A DNA stretch of 53,533 nt from an uncultured Bacteroidales bacterium (GTDB lineage Bacteria > Bacteroidota > Bacteroidia > Bacteroidales > P3). The stretch is from contig CAMVGR010000013.1 in the NCBI GenBank assembly GCA_947167075.1, positions 1 through 53,533 on the forward strand, read 5' to 3'. The notes below the pieces were generated by a model that was given only the letters and a program-made list of their open reading frames with translations, was not told the origin of the DNA and did no database searches. Shown piece after piece: positions 42,743-51,851 of this stretch (position 1 is the first letter of the stretch; every line of letters starts with the position of its first letter). The translations under genes were made by a program, and so were the position numbers.

Positions 42743-43672
42743 ATGGAACACACCCGCTGTCTTATTATTGGTTCCGGCCCTGCCGGATTCACCGCAGGCA
42801 TCTACACCTCGCGTGCCGATATTAAACCCATCCTCTACGAAGGTGAACAACCAGGAGGCCAACTCACCATCACCACCGAAATCGAGAACTTCCCTGGCTA
42901 TCCAGAGGGAGTAGCTGGAACGGCCATGATGGACGACCTGCGCAAACAAGCCGTCCGCTTTGGCTGCGATGTTAGGACTGGCTATATCGTCGACATCGAC
43001 CTCAGCCACCGTCCTTTCGTTTGCAAAGACGACCACGGCAACCAACTGGAGACCGAAACCGTGATTATATGTACCGGAGCCAGTGCCAAATGGCTTGGAA
43101 TGGACAGCGAGAAGAAGTTCTATGGCGAAGGAGTATCGGCCTGTGCCACCTGCGATGGCTATTTCTACAAGAACCAACCCGTGGCTGTAATCGGTGGTGG
43201 CGACACAGCATGCGAGGAGGCCACCTATCTGGCTGGCCTTTGCAGCAAGGTATATCTTATCCATCGCCGCGACGAGCTGCGTGCCTCCAAAGCCATGCAA
43301 CATCGTGTACTCACCAATCCTAAAATCGAGATGTGCTGGAACAGCAAACCAGCAGAGATACTGGGTAGCGATCTTGACGGAGTGACGGGTGTGGAACTGG
43401 AAGACACCAAGTCGGGGGCCAAACGCACCATCGATGTCACCGGTGTCTTCATCGCCATCGGACATAAGCCCAACACCGATTTCCTAAAAGGACAAGTGGA
43501 GCTGAACGAGCAGGGATACATCAAGGTGCAAAGCCCAACCAGCGCCACCAACATACCTGGTGTGTTTGCAGCCGGCGACGTTTGCGACCCCAACTATCGC
43601 CAAGCCATCGTTGCCGCAGGTAAGGGTGCATCGGCTGCCATGGATGTCGAACGTTTCCTTCAGGAGAACTAA
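42743..43672 (+). CDS. trxB: Thioredoxin reductase
   Basis: NADPH-dependent flavoprotein that reduces thioredoxin, 309 residues. The FAD site is LIIGSGPAGFTAGIYTSRA, with GGQLTITTEIENFPGYPEG. The redox pair is in ACATCDGYFY, and the NADP site is VIGGGDTACEEATYLAG. The C-terminal GVFAAGDVCDPNYRQAIVAAG is complete. The ATG at 42743 places the FAD motif at residue 7. It precedes the porin-like gene by 9 bases. A thioredoxin-like exported protein is encoded at 51300-50818. Confidence 0.96.
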   Translation: MEHTRCLIIGSGPAGFTAGIYTSRADIKPILYEGEQPGGQLTITTEIENFPGYPEGVAGTAMMDDLRKQAVRFGCDVRTGYIVDIDLSHRPFVCKDDHGNQLETETVIICTGASAKWLGMDSEKKFYGEGVSACATCDGYFYKNQPVAVIGGGDTACEEATYLAGLCSKVYLIHRRDELRASKAMQHRVLTNPKIEMCWNSKPAEILGSDLDGVTGVELEDTKSGAKRTIDVTGVFIAIGHKPNTDFLKGQVELNEQGYIKVQSPTSATNIPGVFAAGDVCDPNYRQAIVAAGKGASAAMDVERFLQEN

Positions 43673-43681
43673 AATATCACA

Positions 43682-45766
43682 ATGAGCATCGGGAGAGGTC
43701 GGCTTCACTACATGGTCAAGCACTTGCTATGCCTTGCCATAGGCTTTCTGCTTGTGCTCGCCTCTCCCGTCAGCGCTCAAGTACGGCGAAATAACATCGG
43801 AGGAGCAGTTTCCGATGCCGCCTCAAAAATCAATCAATCGTCCTCCTCGTTCAACAACTCCAATTCGCCTAACGCCTTTTTTAACCAAGACAGTACCAAC
43901 ACCCAAGGCGATTCCACTGAACTAAAAGGACTTATCTACTACAAAGAAGTACCCGACTCGGTGCTACGGGCCAAGGTGTTCTATTTCTATCTGCGCCCCA
44001 CTCGGGTATGGATAGACACAGTGTTCAACCCATCGCTCGACCCCACAGGGGTACAGTATAACGACTGCCTCGATGCCATCAATGGCAACTACTATCTAGG
44101 TAAAGGGGCACTCGGACATCCCCACATCGCACTGTTCCCCACCCTGTCCGATGGCATTAGGCAACGTCTGCAGCCCGACCTGTTCGAAGGCTATCGGATG
44201 AGTGCCGCCAGCACACCCTATTACCAAACCCTCACCCCCTACAGCTTGCTCTCGTACGGCGGTTCTCTGGCAAAAGACCACCAACTGAGGGTTCTTCACA
44301 CGCAGAATATCTTGCCAGGATGGAATGCCGCTTTCGAATATCTTCTACTGAACCCCGAGGGGGTCTACACTTCGAGCGGGGCGGTGAATCACTATCTTAA
44401 CGCTTCTACCAACTATTTCTCGCCCGACTCCCGCCTCCAGGCTTCGGCAGCTATCGTCCACCAATCGTATAACATCGACGAAAACGGTGGCCTTGCCAAC
44501 GACAGTATATTCATTCTGAATCTACAAAGCAATCGAGCAGGCATACCGGTTGTAATAAGCAATGCACGTACACGTGTGCGCGAGCTCGACGCCACTGCCA
44601 ATGTTAGCTACAGCCTCGAACCGCAAAGCGAATCGTATCGCTACCGCGACAGTCTGTCTGTAGTACACATCAACGACAGCATCACAAGATTAGACACCAT
44701 TATTCTAACCGACACCATTCCCCTACACAAACCCCACGTTTTCAACTGGGGCGTGATAGGAATGGATATTAACGCCCATCGCGACAAACGAGTCTTTACC
44801 GACAGCACCCTTTGGCGCGAGCAGTGGGCAACCCTCTATTGGACCAACGATGCCTATGCCGACCACCGATGGCTAAATCCACTCAAGGTAACCCTCGGAT
44901 TCAAATCGCAATATCTGCGTGCCATCGTCGAAAGCGACACCATGAGACACTACGCATGGCTTAATCCTTTTGCCCGTACCGAGCTCTCGCTAAAGTATCT
45001 AACCATTGCCCTGACGGGAGAACTACAACAGGGACCATATTCCAACACATACGACCAATACTTCGCCCAAGCACGCCTATCGTTTGCATTCGACTCTGCA
45101 CGAAACACTACTGCCACCATCTCCGCCACCTCGCAAAGCAAAATACCCGATCACATATACCACCACCATCTACCGGGAATCAGCAACGTGTCGTCGCAAG
45201 CCTATTCTTTCTCCATCCAGCACAAGGAGCTTATTCATATCGACTTGCGAGCCAGCCACTCGTCGCCGCTCACATGGTTCGATACAGCACTAAACATCCA
45301 GCAAGGCCTCAACCCACTCTGGCTTCTCCAAGCTAGACTATTCGTGCACCTCCATGCCGGCCCCTTCCATCTGCAATCGCAACAATTGCTGCAGCATTGC
45401 ACCGATGCCCAACAACTACCACTTCCGCTTTGGGCAAGCAAAAACTCAGTATATGCCGACTTCTACCTCTTCCGCAATCTCCTCCATGCCCAGGTCGGCA
45501 CCGACATACGCTATCACACCCCCTTCCATGCACCACTATACAACCCACAGAACGGCCTCTTCCTACATCAAGACAACCTGCTGACCGGTGGTTATATTTG
45601 GGCTGATGTATTTATCAATATTCAAGTGAAGAGGGCTAGCATCTATCTTAAAGCAGGGCATGTCAACGCCCTATGGGAGAATCCATCCACATATTTCCTT
45701 CTTCCCCACTATCCTGGTCAGAAGTTCGGCCTTGCATGGGGACTCATCTGGCGATTCTTCGACTGA
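43682..45766 (+). CDS. Putative outer-membrane porin
   Basis: A 694-residue exported protein. Signal peptide ends near SPVSAQ (about residue 31 from this start, or 21 from an ATG at 43712). A Ser/Asn-rich stretch follows (INQSSSSFNNSNSPN), then a long run of alternating beta-type segments ending in GLIWRFFD with a terminal aromatic-acid pattern usual for outer-membrane barrels. The domain order and length fit the Bacteroidota 'putative porin' family, but the assignment is by recall, not alignment. It lies 9 bases after trxB; the first ATG (43682) makes ten extra residues before the hydrophobic core. Confidence 0.72.
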   Translation: MSIGRGRLHYMVKHLLCLAIGFLLVLASPVSAQVRRNNIGGAVSDAASKINQSSSSFNNSNSPNAFFNQDSTNTQGDSTELKGLIYYKEVPDSVLRAKVFYFYLRPTRVWIDTVFNPSLDPTGVQYNDCLDAINGNYYLGKGALGHPHIALFPTLSDGIRQRLQPDLFEGYRMSAASTPYYQTLTPYSLLSYGGSLAKDHQLRVLHTQNILPGWNAAFEYLLLNPEGVYTSSGAVNHYLNASTNYFSPDSRLQASAAIVHQSYNIDENGGLANDSIFILNLQSNRAGIPVVISNARTRVRELDATANVSYSLEPQSESYRYRDSLSVVHINDSITRLDTIILTDTIPLHKPHVFNWGVIGMDINAHRDKRVFTDSTLWREQWATLYWTNDAYADHRWLNPLKVTLGFKSQYLRAIVESDTMRHYAWLNPFARTELSLKYLTIALTGELQQGPYSNTYDQYFAQARLSFAFDSARNTTATISATSQSKIPDHIYHHHLPGISNVSSQAYSFSIQHKELIHIDLRASHSSPLTWFDTALNIQQGLNPLWLLQARLFVHLHAGPFHLQSQQLLQHCTDAQQLPLPLWASKNSVYADFYLFRNLLHAQVGTDIRYHTPFHAPLYNPQNGLFLHQDNLLTGGYIWADVFINIQVKRASIYLKAGHVNALWENPSTYFLLPHYPGQKFGLAWGLIWRFFD

Positions 45767-46031
45767 TTACACTGTTTCACTCGCATCCTTCAACCACCAT
45801 CCTCTGAGCCCCAGGGGAAGGAATGTCTATTTATCGATATTCGATAAAACCGATTATCCGCATTTGCCATAAATGAGCCTCGGAGACGCTTTAATCTTAA
45901 TAAAACCGTACAATCGAGCCTTGGTCGGCGGTAATATCAGTTGGATGACTGATAATCAATATCTTATATACATCTCGGAGAGACGCGACCTTCTCTTTGT
46001 ACCATAAATTTCCCCTGATTATAAAAATGAA

Positions 46032-46064
46032 AAATAAGCAAAAAATGGGCCTAAAACGCCCATT
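46032..46064 (-). terminator. Minus-strand terminator hairpin without an obvious gene
   Basis: AATGGGC (46044-46050) pairs with GCCCATT (46058-46064) around a 7-base loop. On the minus strand the hairpin is followed by a T-rich run (TTTTTTGCTTATTTTTC); on the plus strand no T-run follows. No minus-strand gene lies just to the right of it. Confidence 0.5.
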
Positions 46065-46099
46065 CGTAAAGCATTGAAAACCAGATATGAATCCAGACC

Positions 46100-46136
46100 A
46101 TCTCTTACTCATCTCTTACTCATCTCCTACTCATCT
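46100..46136 (+). repeat. 11-bp tandem repeat
   Basis: ATCTCTTACTC at 46100-46110 and 46111-46121, then ATCTCCTACTC at 46122-46132, then ATCT. The 11-base period equals that of the dispersed 55-bp element, but the unit sequence is different. Confidence 0.8.
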
Positions 46137-46278
46137 ATTTATCATGTATTAGTTGAGTAAGTCTTGAGTAGACAGTAATAAAAAAATGGATAGGAAAAAA
46201 ACAAAGGATGGATGCTTTTCACATATTCTCGATCGGTAGAATTAAGCATACATATTGGCCGGACAGCACTAATTCTTA

Positions 46279-46308
46279 TTGCAATGTCGATAAAAAAAAG
46301 TATCTTTG
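46279..46308 (+). promoter_or_regulatory. Promoter of the CoA-transferase gene
   Basis: TATCTTTG (46301-46308) is an exact TAnnTTTG box, with TTG (46279-46281) upstream at a 19-base spacing. Transcription would start near 46315, giving a leader of about 80 bases to the ATG at 46394. Confidence 0.65.
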
Positions 46309-46393
46309 CAATGTAAAAAAATACTAAATAGCCACGTTAAATACCACTGCCACAAACGGCTCTGTATTATTAAAAAAAACAATTACACCAAAA

Positions 46394-47698
46394 ATGAACT
46401 GGAAAGACGAATATAAACGCAAAGTAAGCAAAGCAGAGGAGGCCATCAAAGATATACGGGATGGCGATTGTGTCGTATTAGGACATGCTGCTGCCGTCCC
46501 CAAAATCATTCCTCATGCTATGGCAGAACACTGTGAGGACTATAACGATGTGCTTATCTTCCACATGACTACCCTCGGCGACAACGAACTTCTCCATCCT
46601 CGATGCTTCGGCCATTTCCGCCATGTCAGCAACTTCCTCAGTGGCAATTCGCGCGATGCCGTAAACCATCTAGAAGGCGACTTCTTCCCTGCCTATTTCC
46701 ACGATGTCCCCGATATGATTGGCGATGAAATACCCTGCGATGTAGCTGTATTCCAAGCCACACCGCCAAACGATGAAGGCTATTGCTCGCTAGGTGTGAG
46801 TTGCGACTATGCTCTGGCCGCCATACGCCGTGCTCGGTCCGTTATCATCGAGACCAACGAGCTAATGCCCTTCACCTATGGCAACACAATGATTCATGTG
46901 TCACAGATAGACCACATCATTCCCTGTGCCTATCAGTTGCCCGAATTGCACAGCGATGCCCCATCCGAAGTGGAACTAGCCATTGGACGCAACTGTGCAT
47001 CGCTCGTTACCGACGGCTCCACCCTCCAGCTTGGCATCGGAGCCATTCCCAACGCAGTATTGGCCGAACTGAAAGACAAGAACGACCTCGGCATCCACAG
47101 CGAGATGTTCAGCGACGGTGTTGCCGACCTCATGCGACAAGGCAATATTAATGGCAGTCGCAAGACCATGCACAAGGGCAAAGTAGTGGCCACATTCATC
47201 ATGGGCTCACGTCAGCTGTACGAATTCGTCGATGGCAACGAAGACATCGAGCTCTATCCAGTAGACTACACCAACGACCCCATCGTCATCGCCCGACAAT
47301 ACCGTATGGTCAGCATCAACTCATGCCTCGAAGTCGACCTAATGGGGCAAGTGGCAAGCGAGACCATCGGCATGAGACAATACAGCGGCATCGGTGGACA
47401 AATCGACTTCGTACGCGGTGCATCCATGGCCCGCGAAGGGAAAAGCATCATCGCCATGCCATCCACTGCTGCCGGCGGCACCATTTCACGAATCAAACCC
47501 TTCCTCACTCCGGGTTCTGCCGTCAGCACCACTCGCAACGATGTCAATTATCTCGTTACCGAATACGGCATCGCAAGGCTGAAAGGCCGCACCCTCCAGC
47601 ACCGTGCCGAAGACCTTATCCATATCGCCCATCCCGACTATCGGCCCATGCTCATCGAAGAGTACGAGCGTCGATTCCAATGTAAATACGTCGAATAA
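46394..47698 (+). CDS. Acetyl-CoA hydrolase/transferase family CoA-transferase
   Basis: A 434-residue class I CoA-transferase of the butyryl-CoA:acetate or 4-hydroxybutyrate CoA-transferase type. GDCVVLGHAAAVPKIIPHAM at the N-terminus, VFQATPPNDEGYCSLGVS, LQLGIGAIPNAVLAEL, and the active-site glutamate in GIHSEMFSDGV are all present. The C-terminal IGGQIDFVRGASMAREG and TEYGIARLKGRTLQ are also intact. It swaps CoA between short-chain acids, probably in fermentation; which acids is not known. It faces pruA across a shared terminator. Confidence 0.92.
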   Translation: MNWKDEYKRKVSKAEEAIKDIRDGDCVVLGHAAAVPKIIPHAMAEHCEDYNDVLIFHMTTLGDNELLHPRCFGHFRHVSNFLSGNSRDAVNHLEGDFFPAYFHDVPDMIGDEIPCDVAVFQATPPNDEGYCSLGVSCDYALAAIRRARSVIIETNELMPFTYGNTMIHVSQIDHIIPCAYQLPELHSDAPSEVELAIGRNCASLVTDGSTLQLGIGAIPNAVLAELKDKNDLGIHSEMFSDGVADLMRQGNINGSRKTMHKGKVVATFIMGSRQLYEFVDGNEDIELYPVDYTNDPIVIARQYRMVSINSCLEVDLMGQVASETIGMRQYSGIGGQIDFVRGASMAREGKSIIAMPSTAAGGTISRIKPFLTPGSAVSTTRNDVNYLVTEYGIARLKGRTLQHRAEDLIHIAHPDYRPMLIEEYERRFQCKYVE

Positions 47699-47711
47699 TC
47701 ATACCTATACT

Positions 47712-47755
47712 AAAAAGGGACGAAGCTGTTAACACTTCGTCCCTTTTCTTTTTTG
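47712..47755. terminator. Bidirectional terminator between CoA-transferase and pruA
   Basis: AAAAGGGACGAAG (47713-47725) pairs exactly with CTTCGTCCCTTTT (47735-47747) around a 9-base loop. A T-run follows on the plus strand (CTTTTTT) and A's precede it, giving U-tails on both strands. It serves two convergent genes. Confidence 0.85.
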
Positions 47756-47767
47756 TACTAGCGGCTC

Positions 47768-49402
47768 TTATTCAGCGCTGCTGATGAAAGGATACTTATA
47801 GTCGCGAGCAGGATCGAACGTCTCCTTAATGGCTTGCGGGCTTACCCAACGGAGCAGGTTGAGGTAGCTGCCAGCCTTGTCGTTGGTGCCACTTGCACGT
47901 GCACCGCCGAAGGGTTGCTGACCCACTACGGCACCAGTCGGTTTGTCGTTGTAGTAGATGTTGCCGGCAGCATACTTCAGTATTTCTGCACCCTGACGCA
48001 AGGCCTTGCGGTCGCTGGCAAAGATGGCTCCTGTCAGAGCATAGGGCGAGGTCTCATCGCACAGGTGAAGTGTCTTCTCATAGTCTTTATCATCATATAC
48101 ATAGATGGTGATGATAGGTCCGAATATCTCTTCCACCATGCTCTTGTAGTCGGGTTTCTTGGCCAGAATCACGGTAGGTTCGATAAACCAACCCTTGCTC
48201 TTGTCGCCATTGCCACCGAATACGATTTCGGCATCCTTGCTACGTTTGGCGTGGTTCAGGTAGGACATGCAGTTGTCGAACGATGCCTCGTCGATCACAG
48301 CATTGACAAAGGCCGAGAAGTCGCGCACATCGCCCATCTTGATTTCCTTCAGCATCTTGCCAACTATCTTCTGCACTTTGGGCCACATCGAGGCAGGAAC
48401 ATAGGCACGGCTAGCTGCCGAGCATTTTTGACCCTGGAATTCGAAGGCACCACGCACTATGGCTGTAGCTACCTGCTCGGGGTCGGCACTGTTGTGCACG
48501 AAGATAAAGTCCTTACCACCCGTCTCGCCAACAATCTTGGGATAGGTACGATAATTCTCTATATTTTTGCCGATAGCTTTCCAGAAACCATTAAAGGTCT
48601 TTGTACCACCGGTAAAGTGTACACCAGCCAAGTTGGGATCGGCAAATGCCACATTGCCAATCAATGCGCCACTGCCAGGCAGGAAGTTCACAACGCCGTC
48701 GGGCAATCCGGCCTCCTTATATATCTTCATCAGCAGATAGTTGGAGAGCATGGCGGTGGTGGAGGGTTTCCAGATGCACACATTGCCCATCAGCACAGGA
48801 CTGAGGCATAGGTTAGAGGCGATACTGGTGAAATTGAATGGAGTGATGGCAAACACGAAGCCTTCGAGTGGGCGATAGCTGACATAGTTCAGCGTACCCT
48901 TGTCGCTGCAGGGCTGGTCGCTATATATATGGCTGGCATAATATGTATTGTAGCGCAGGAAGTCGACCAATTCGCATGCACTGTCGATCTCGGCCTGCAT
49001 CGTGGTTTTGCCTTGTCCGAGCATGGTGGCAGCATTGATCAAGTAACGGTACTTGCCGCTGATGAGGGTAGCTATCTTCATCATCACGCTTGCACGGTCG
49101 ATCCACGGGGTGTCGGCCCATTCGCGTTGTGCCTTCATTGCGGCAGCAATAGCAGCCTTCACTTCCTTCTCGCCCACTTTGTGGTAGCGTGCCAGAACGT
49201 GTTTATTCTCTGTGGGCATCACTATTTCGCCCATGTTTTTGGTCTTCACCTCCTTGCCTCCGATTATTGCAGGTATCTCTGTCACCTTTTTGTAAAGTTC
49301 ATCGAGGGCTTTGCGAATCTCTTTGCGCTCTGCGCTGCCAGGAGCATAACCTTTCACAGGCTCGTTCTCAGGCTTGGGGAACATGAAAATGCTGTTGTTC
49401 AT
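47768..49402 (-). CDS. pruA: 1-pyrroline-5-carboxylate dehydrogenase
   Basis: Aldehyde dehydrogenase that oxidises glutamate semialdehyde to glutamate in proline breakdown; 544 residues, the usual stand-alone length. The NAD-binding part has FAITPFNFTSIASNLCLSP, and GNVAFADPNLAGVHFTGGT follows. The catalytic glutamate is in IVGETGGKDFIF, and the cysteine in FEFQGQKCSAASRAYVP. The C-terminal PFGGARASGTNDKAG is present. The ATG at 49402 starts MNNSIFMFPKPENEP, typical of this family; an in-frame ATG at 49447 would add 15 unrelated residues. No putA-type proline dehydrogenase is nearby. Confidence 0.94.
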   Translation of the reverse strand: MNNSIFMFPKPENEPVKGYAPGSAERKEIRKALDELYKKVTEIPAIIGGKEVKTKNMGEIVMPTENKHVLARYHKVGEKEVKAAIAAAMKAQREWADTPWIDRASVMMKIATLISGKYRYLINAATMLGQGKTTMQAEIDSACELVDFLRYNTYYASHIYSDQPCSDKGTLNYVSYRPLEGFVFAITPFNFTSIASNLCLSPVLMGNVCIWKPSTTAMLSNYLLMKIYKEAGLPDGVVNFLPGSGALIGNVAFADPNLAGVHFTGGTKTFNGFWKAIGKNIENYRTYPKIVGETGGKDFIFVHNSADPEQVATAIVRGAFEFQGQKCSAASRAYVPASMWPKVQKIVGKMLKEIKMGDVRDFSAFVNAVIDEASFDNCMSYLNHAKRSKDAEIVFGGNGDKSKGWFIEPTVILAKKPDYKSMVEEIFGPIITIYVYDDKDYEKTLHLCDETSPYALTGAIFASDRKALRQGAEILKYAAGNIYYNDKPTGAVVGQQPFGGARASGTNDKAGSYLNLLRWVSPQAIKETFDPARDYKYPFISSAE

Positions 49403-49476
49403 AATATGTATTTTATTAAATGTTAATTGTTTGCAATATAGAAACACACATTCTCACCCTTTCATAAAACGAAGTG

Positions 49477-49484
49477 CAAATATA
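49477..49484 (-). promoter_or_regulatory. -7 box upstream of pruA
   Basis: On the minus strand TATATTTG is an exact TAnnTTTG box, about 75 bases before the pruA ATG. I could not place a convincing -33 element, so the promoter is only partly supported. Confidence 0.45.
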
Positions 49485-49643
49485 CACAATTCTTTTCATT
49501 TGGCATAAAAAAAGTTATCAACAGCAAACATCAGGTATACTACAACCCGTCCTGCCGAGCATATGAGGCACATTCACAACATACTATCTTCGCACGCCGT
49601 AGCTCCTTGCGACGGGGTTTGTACGTATATGCATCGTGATTGT

Positions 49644-49698
49644 ACGGTATTGATGTGAGGATGGTACGATGTATGTACGGAGGAAGTACGGTGTTGGG
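49644..49698 (+). repeat. 55-bp five-unit intergenic element, copy 6 (degenerate)
   Basis: Units ACGGTATTGAT, GTGAGGATGGT, ACGATGTATGT, ACGGAGGAAGT, ACGGTGTTGGG. The first three are decayed, but the fourth and fifth match copies 1 and 5, and the total length is again 55. It ends 5 bases from the galE stop codon, oriented as in copies 2 and 3. Confidence 0.75.
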
Positions 49699-49703
49699 GC
49701 GAC

Positions 49704-50789
49704 TTAGACCTCGGGGTAACCCTCCGGATTGTTCTTTTGCCAATTCCAACTGTCGCGCACCATGTCATCGATGTCGTACCTAGCTTCCCATCCTAGCTCG
49801 GCCTTTGCCTTGGCTGGATTACAGTAGCAGGTTGCAATATCGCCCGCACGTCGAGGCTTGATGCTGTAGGGGACATCAACAGCATTAACTCTGACAAATG
49901 CCTTCACCATGTCGAGCACCGAATAGCCATGCCCTGTGCCAATATTATAGATTGAAAGGTGTGGGTTGGAGGTAGAATGAATGTTTGCTGCACTAGGTTC
50001 GGTAGCTGTTCCATATTCTCCATTTTCCGGTTTGAGGAATCGTTTCAGTGCCGCTACATGGGCAGCGGCAAGGTCGACCACATGTATGTAGTCTCGCACA
50101 CCTGTGCCATCAGGCGTAGGATAGTCGTTGCCAAATACACCAAGTTCCTTACGTTTGCCGACAGCCACCTGGGTAATGTATGGCATGAGGTTGTTCGGTA
50201 TGCCATTGGGGTTCTCCCCTATCCGGCCCGATGGGTGTGCACCTACGGGATTGAAATAGCGAAGCAACACGACGTTCCACTCTCGGTCGGCTTTCTGAAT
50301 ATCCATCAGCACCTGCTCCAACATGCTCTTCGTCCAGCCGTAGGGGTTGGTGCATTGCCCCTTGGGGCACATCTCTGTGATGGGAATCTCGACAGGGTCG
50401 CCATATACGGTGGCACTGCTACTGAAGATGATGTTCTTGCATCCGTGGCGGCGCATCACATCGACAAGCGTCAGTGTGCCGCCGATGTTGTTTTCGTAGT
50501 ATTCCCATGGCTTCTCCACACTCTCGCCAACTGCCTTAAGACCTGCAAAGTGTATGCAAGCATCTAATTTGTGCTCCGCAAACACTCTCTCCAATCCTTC
50601 GCGGTCGCGAATGTCGGTCTTGTAGAACGGAATTTCTGCCACGCCGATTATCTCCGCCACGCGGCGCAGTGCCGTGGGGTTGCTATTGCTAAGGTTGTCG
50701 ACCACCACTGCTGTGTGGCCAGCCTTGTACAATTCAACCAATGTATGGGAACCGATAAATCCGGCTCCGCCGGTAACCAAAATATTCAT
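49704..50789 (-). CDS. galE: UDP-glucose 4-epimerase
   Basis: NAD-dependent epimerase of the short-chain dehydrogenase family that interconverts UDP-glucose and UDP-galactose; 361 residues. The Rossmann start is ILVTGGAGFIGSHTLVEL. IHFAGLKAVGESV follows, the catalytic Ser is in FSSSATVYG, and Tyr/Lys are in NPYGWTKSMLEQ. The C-terminal end is complete. Between ALKRFLKPEN and SIYNIGTGHGYSVLD there are about 19 extra residues (GEYGTATEPSAANIHSTSN) compared with usual GalE. It is followed by the 55-bep element copy 6 and preceded by a thioredoxin-like gene 28 bases upstream. Confidence 0.94.
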   Translation of the reverse strand: MNILVTGGAGFIGSHTLVELYKAGHTAVVVDNLSNSNPTALRRVAEIIGVAEIPFYKTDIRDREGLERVFAEHKLDACIHFAGLKAVGESVEKPWEYYENNIGGTLTLVDVMRRHGCKNIIFSSSATVYGDPVEIPITEMCPKGQCTNPYGWTKSMLEQVLMDIQKADREWNVVLLRYFNPVGAHPSGRIGENPNGIPNNLMPYITQVAVGKRKELGVFGNDYPTPDGTGVRDYIHVVDLAAAHVAALKRFLKPENGEYGTATEPSAANIHSTSNPHLSIYNIGTGHGYSVLDMVKAFVRVNAVDVPYSIKPRRAGDIATCYCNPAKAKAELGWEARYDIDDMVRDSWNWQKNNPEGYPEV

Positions 50790-50817
50790 CGTCTATATAA
50801 TTTATAAAACCATTTCT

Positions 50818-51300
50818 TTATTTGACTTCAGACTCTACAGCCTTCTTGTTCCACAGGCGGAGAAACCTCTCCACACGTTGGCGACTGTAGCCCCTACCCT
50901 CTTCCAGGCTCTCGCTCTCCTGGATGTGGATGGGTTCACCCTTTTCGTTGAGCACCACAAAAGCAGGGTATCCAAAGCGGCCCGGATTGCCAAGGTATCT
51001 CATGGCCTCGAGGTTCTTATTCTTCTTGGAGTAGTTAATATGGATATAAACATAGTTCTCTTCCATCAGTGGTGCGATGACGCTATCGCTCGATGCAAAA
51101 TCAGCAAACCGTAGGCACCAAGGACACCAATTGCCACCTACCTGACACATCACGTAGCGCCCCGTCTTCTGTGCCAGTTCGGTTGCTTCCTTTATCTGCT
51201 TCATGGCATCAACATCCTCGTCATATACCTTCACGACTTGAGCCGATGCAGCTGCCAAAAGACCAAACATCATGGCCCATATCAAAGCTATACGTTTCAT
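50818..51300 (-). CDS. Exported thioredoxin-like protein
   Basis: A 160-residue protein: signal peptide at about 1-20 (LIWAMMFGLLAAASAQ), then a thioredoxin fold with the redox motif WCPWC in VGGNWCPWCLRFADF, and the cis-proline in GYPAFVVLNEKG. It resembles the Thioredoxin_7-type periplasmic reductases of Bacteroidota. The electron source could be a membrane carrier, which is not encoded here; cytosolic trxB is far upstream. It precedes galE by 28 bases and likely shares its transcript. Confidence 0.85.
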   Translation of the reverse strand: MKRIALIWAMMFGLLAAASAQVVKVYDEDVDAMKQIKEATELAQKTGRYVMCQVGGNWCPWCLRFADFASSDSVIAPLMEENYVYIHINYSKKNKNLEAMRYLGNPGRFGYPAFVVLNEKGEPIHIQESESLEEGRGYSRQRVERFLRLWNKKAVESEVK

Positions 51301-51612
51301 ATACTACTGTCTTTTCCGTAAATAACGCATCTAATACAGTCAATATTGCCTCAACCACCCAAAAATCTTCACTTTGTAATAGTTAGACAAAATAATCTAG
51401 AGGTTCATTACAATGTGGTGCCCTCTTTTATCATATTATCAGCATGTTATCATCAAAAACTCAATGTAAGGATACAGCTATTGCTGATACCGGCAAGTTT
51501 TATTTTTACCAGTAAAAAACTCCTTCTACAATCTCTCAACGCTGTCGGTATGGTTGCCGCCTTACCACCATAGCCCTACCATATACCCACCTTATTGAAA
51601 AGGTATAGAAAA

Positions 51613-51691
51613 CATATACATTGGATATAGGAAAGCATATACAACGGATATAGGAAAGCATATACAATGGATATAGAGAGCATATACAAAG
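51613..51691 (+). repeat. 23-bp tandem repeat
   Basis: Unit CATATACAAYGGATATAGGA plus AAG. Copies lie at 51613-51635 (with one base change), 51636-51658 and 51659-51680 (one base shorter), followed by a partial copy. The 23-base period is about two helical turns. There are no spacers, so it is not a CRISPR array. Confidence 0.8.
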
Positions 51692-51851
51692 CTCACTTAT
51701 ATTCCATAATTCCAGCTCTTTATTTTGTGGTTTGCTAATTTAGGTTGTCACATTTGCGTCCTGCGACTGTATCTAGTTGACGGGTTAATATTTATCGACT
51801 GTTTTCTGTTGTCAGTCAGCCACGGATGCGACTGAAAATGGTTTACTCTGT

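Larger units (their letters stand above)
45767..46393. other. Intergenic region with inverted and direct repeats
   Basis: A 627-base AT-rich gap between the porin and CoA-transferase genes. It holds TTTATCGA/TCGATAAA around a 3-base centre at 45830-45848; TATCAGT/ACTGATA at 45935-45954; a minus-strand terminator hairpin at 46044-46064; the 11-base tandem repeat at 46100-46136; and the CoA-transferase promoter near 46279-46308. No convincing gene lies in it. Confidence 0.6.

Noticed and set aside
45897..46112. 71-residue minus-strand ORF in the 46 kb gap
   Set aside because: The terminator hairpin at 46044-46064 lies inside it, and the peptide has no recognisable pattern.
47834..48811. 325-residue plus-strand ORF opposite pruA
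   Set aside because: It is an antisense frame of a complete aldehyde dehydrogenase gene, with no family features of its own.
51613..51691. 23-bp repeats as a mini-CRISPR
   Set aside because: No spacers between repeats and no cas genes in the window.
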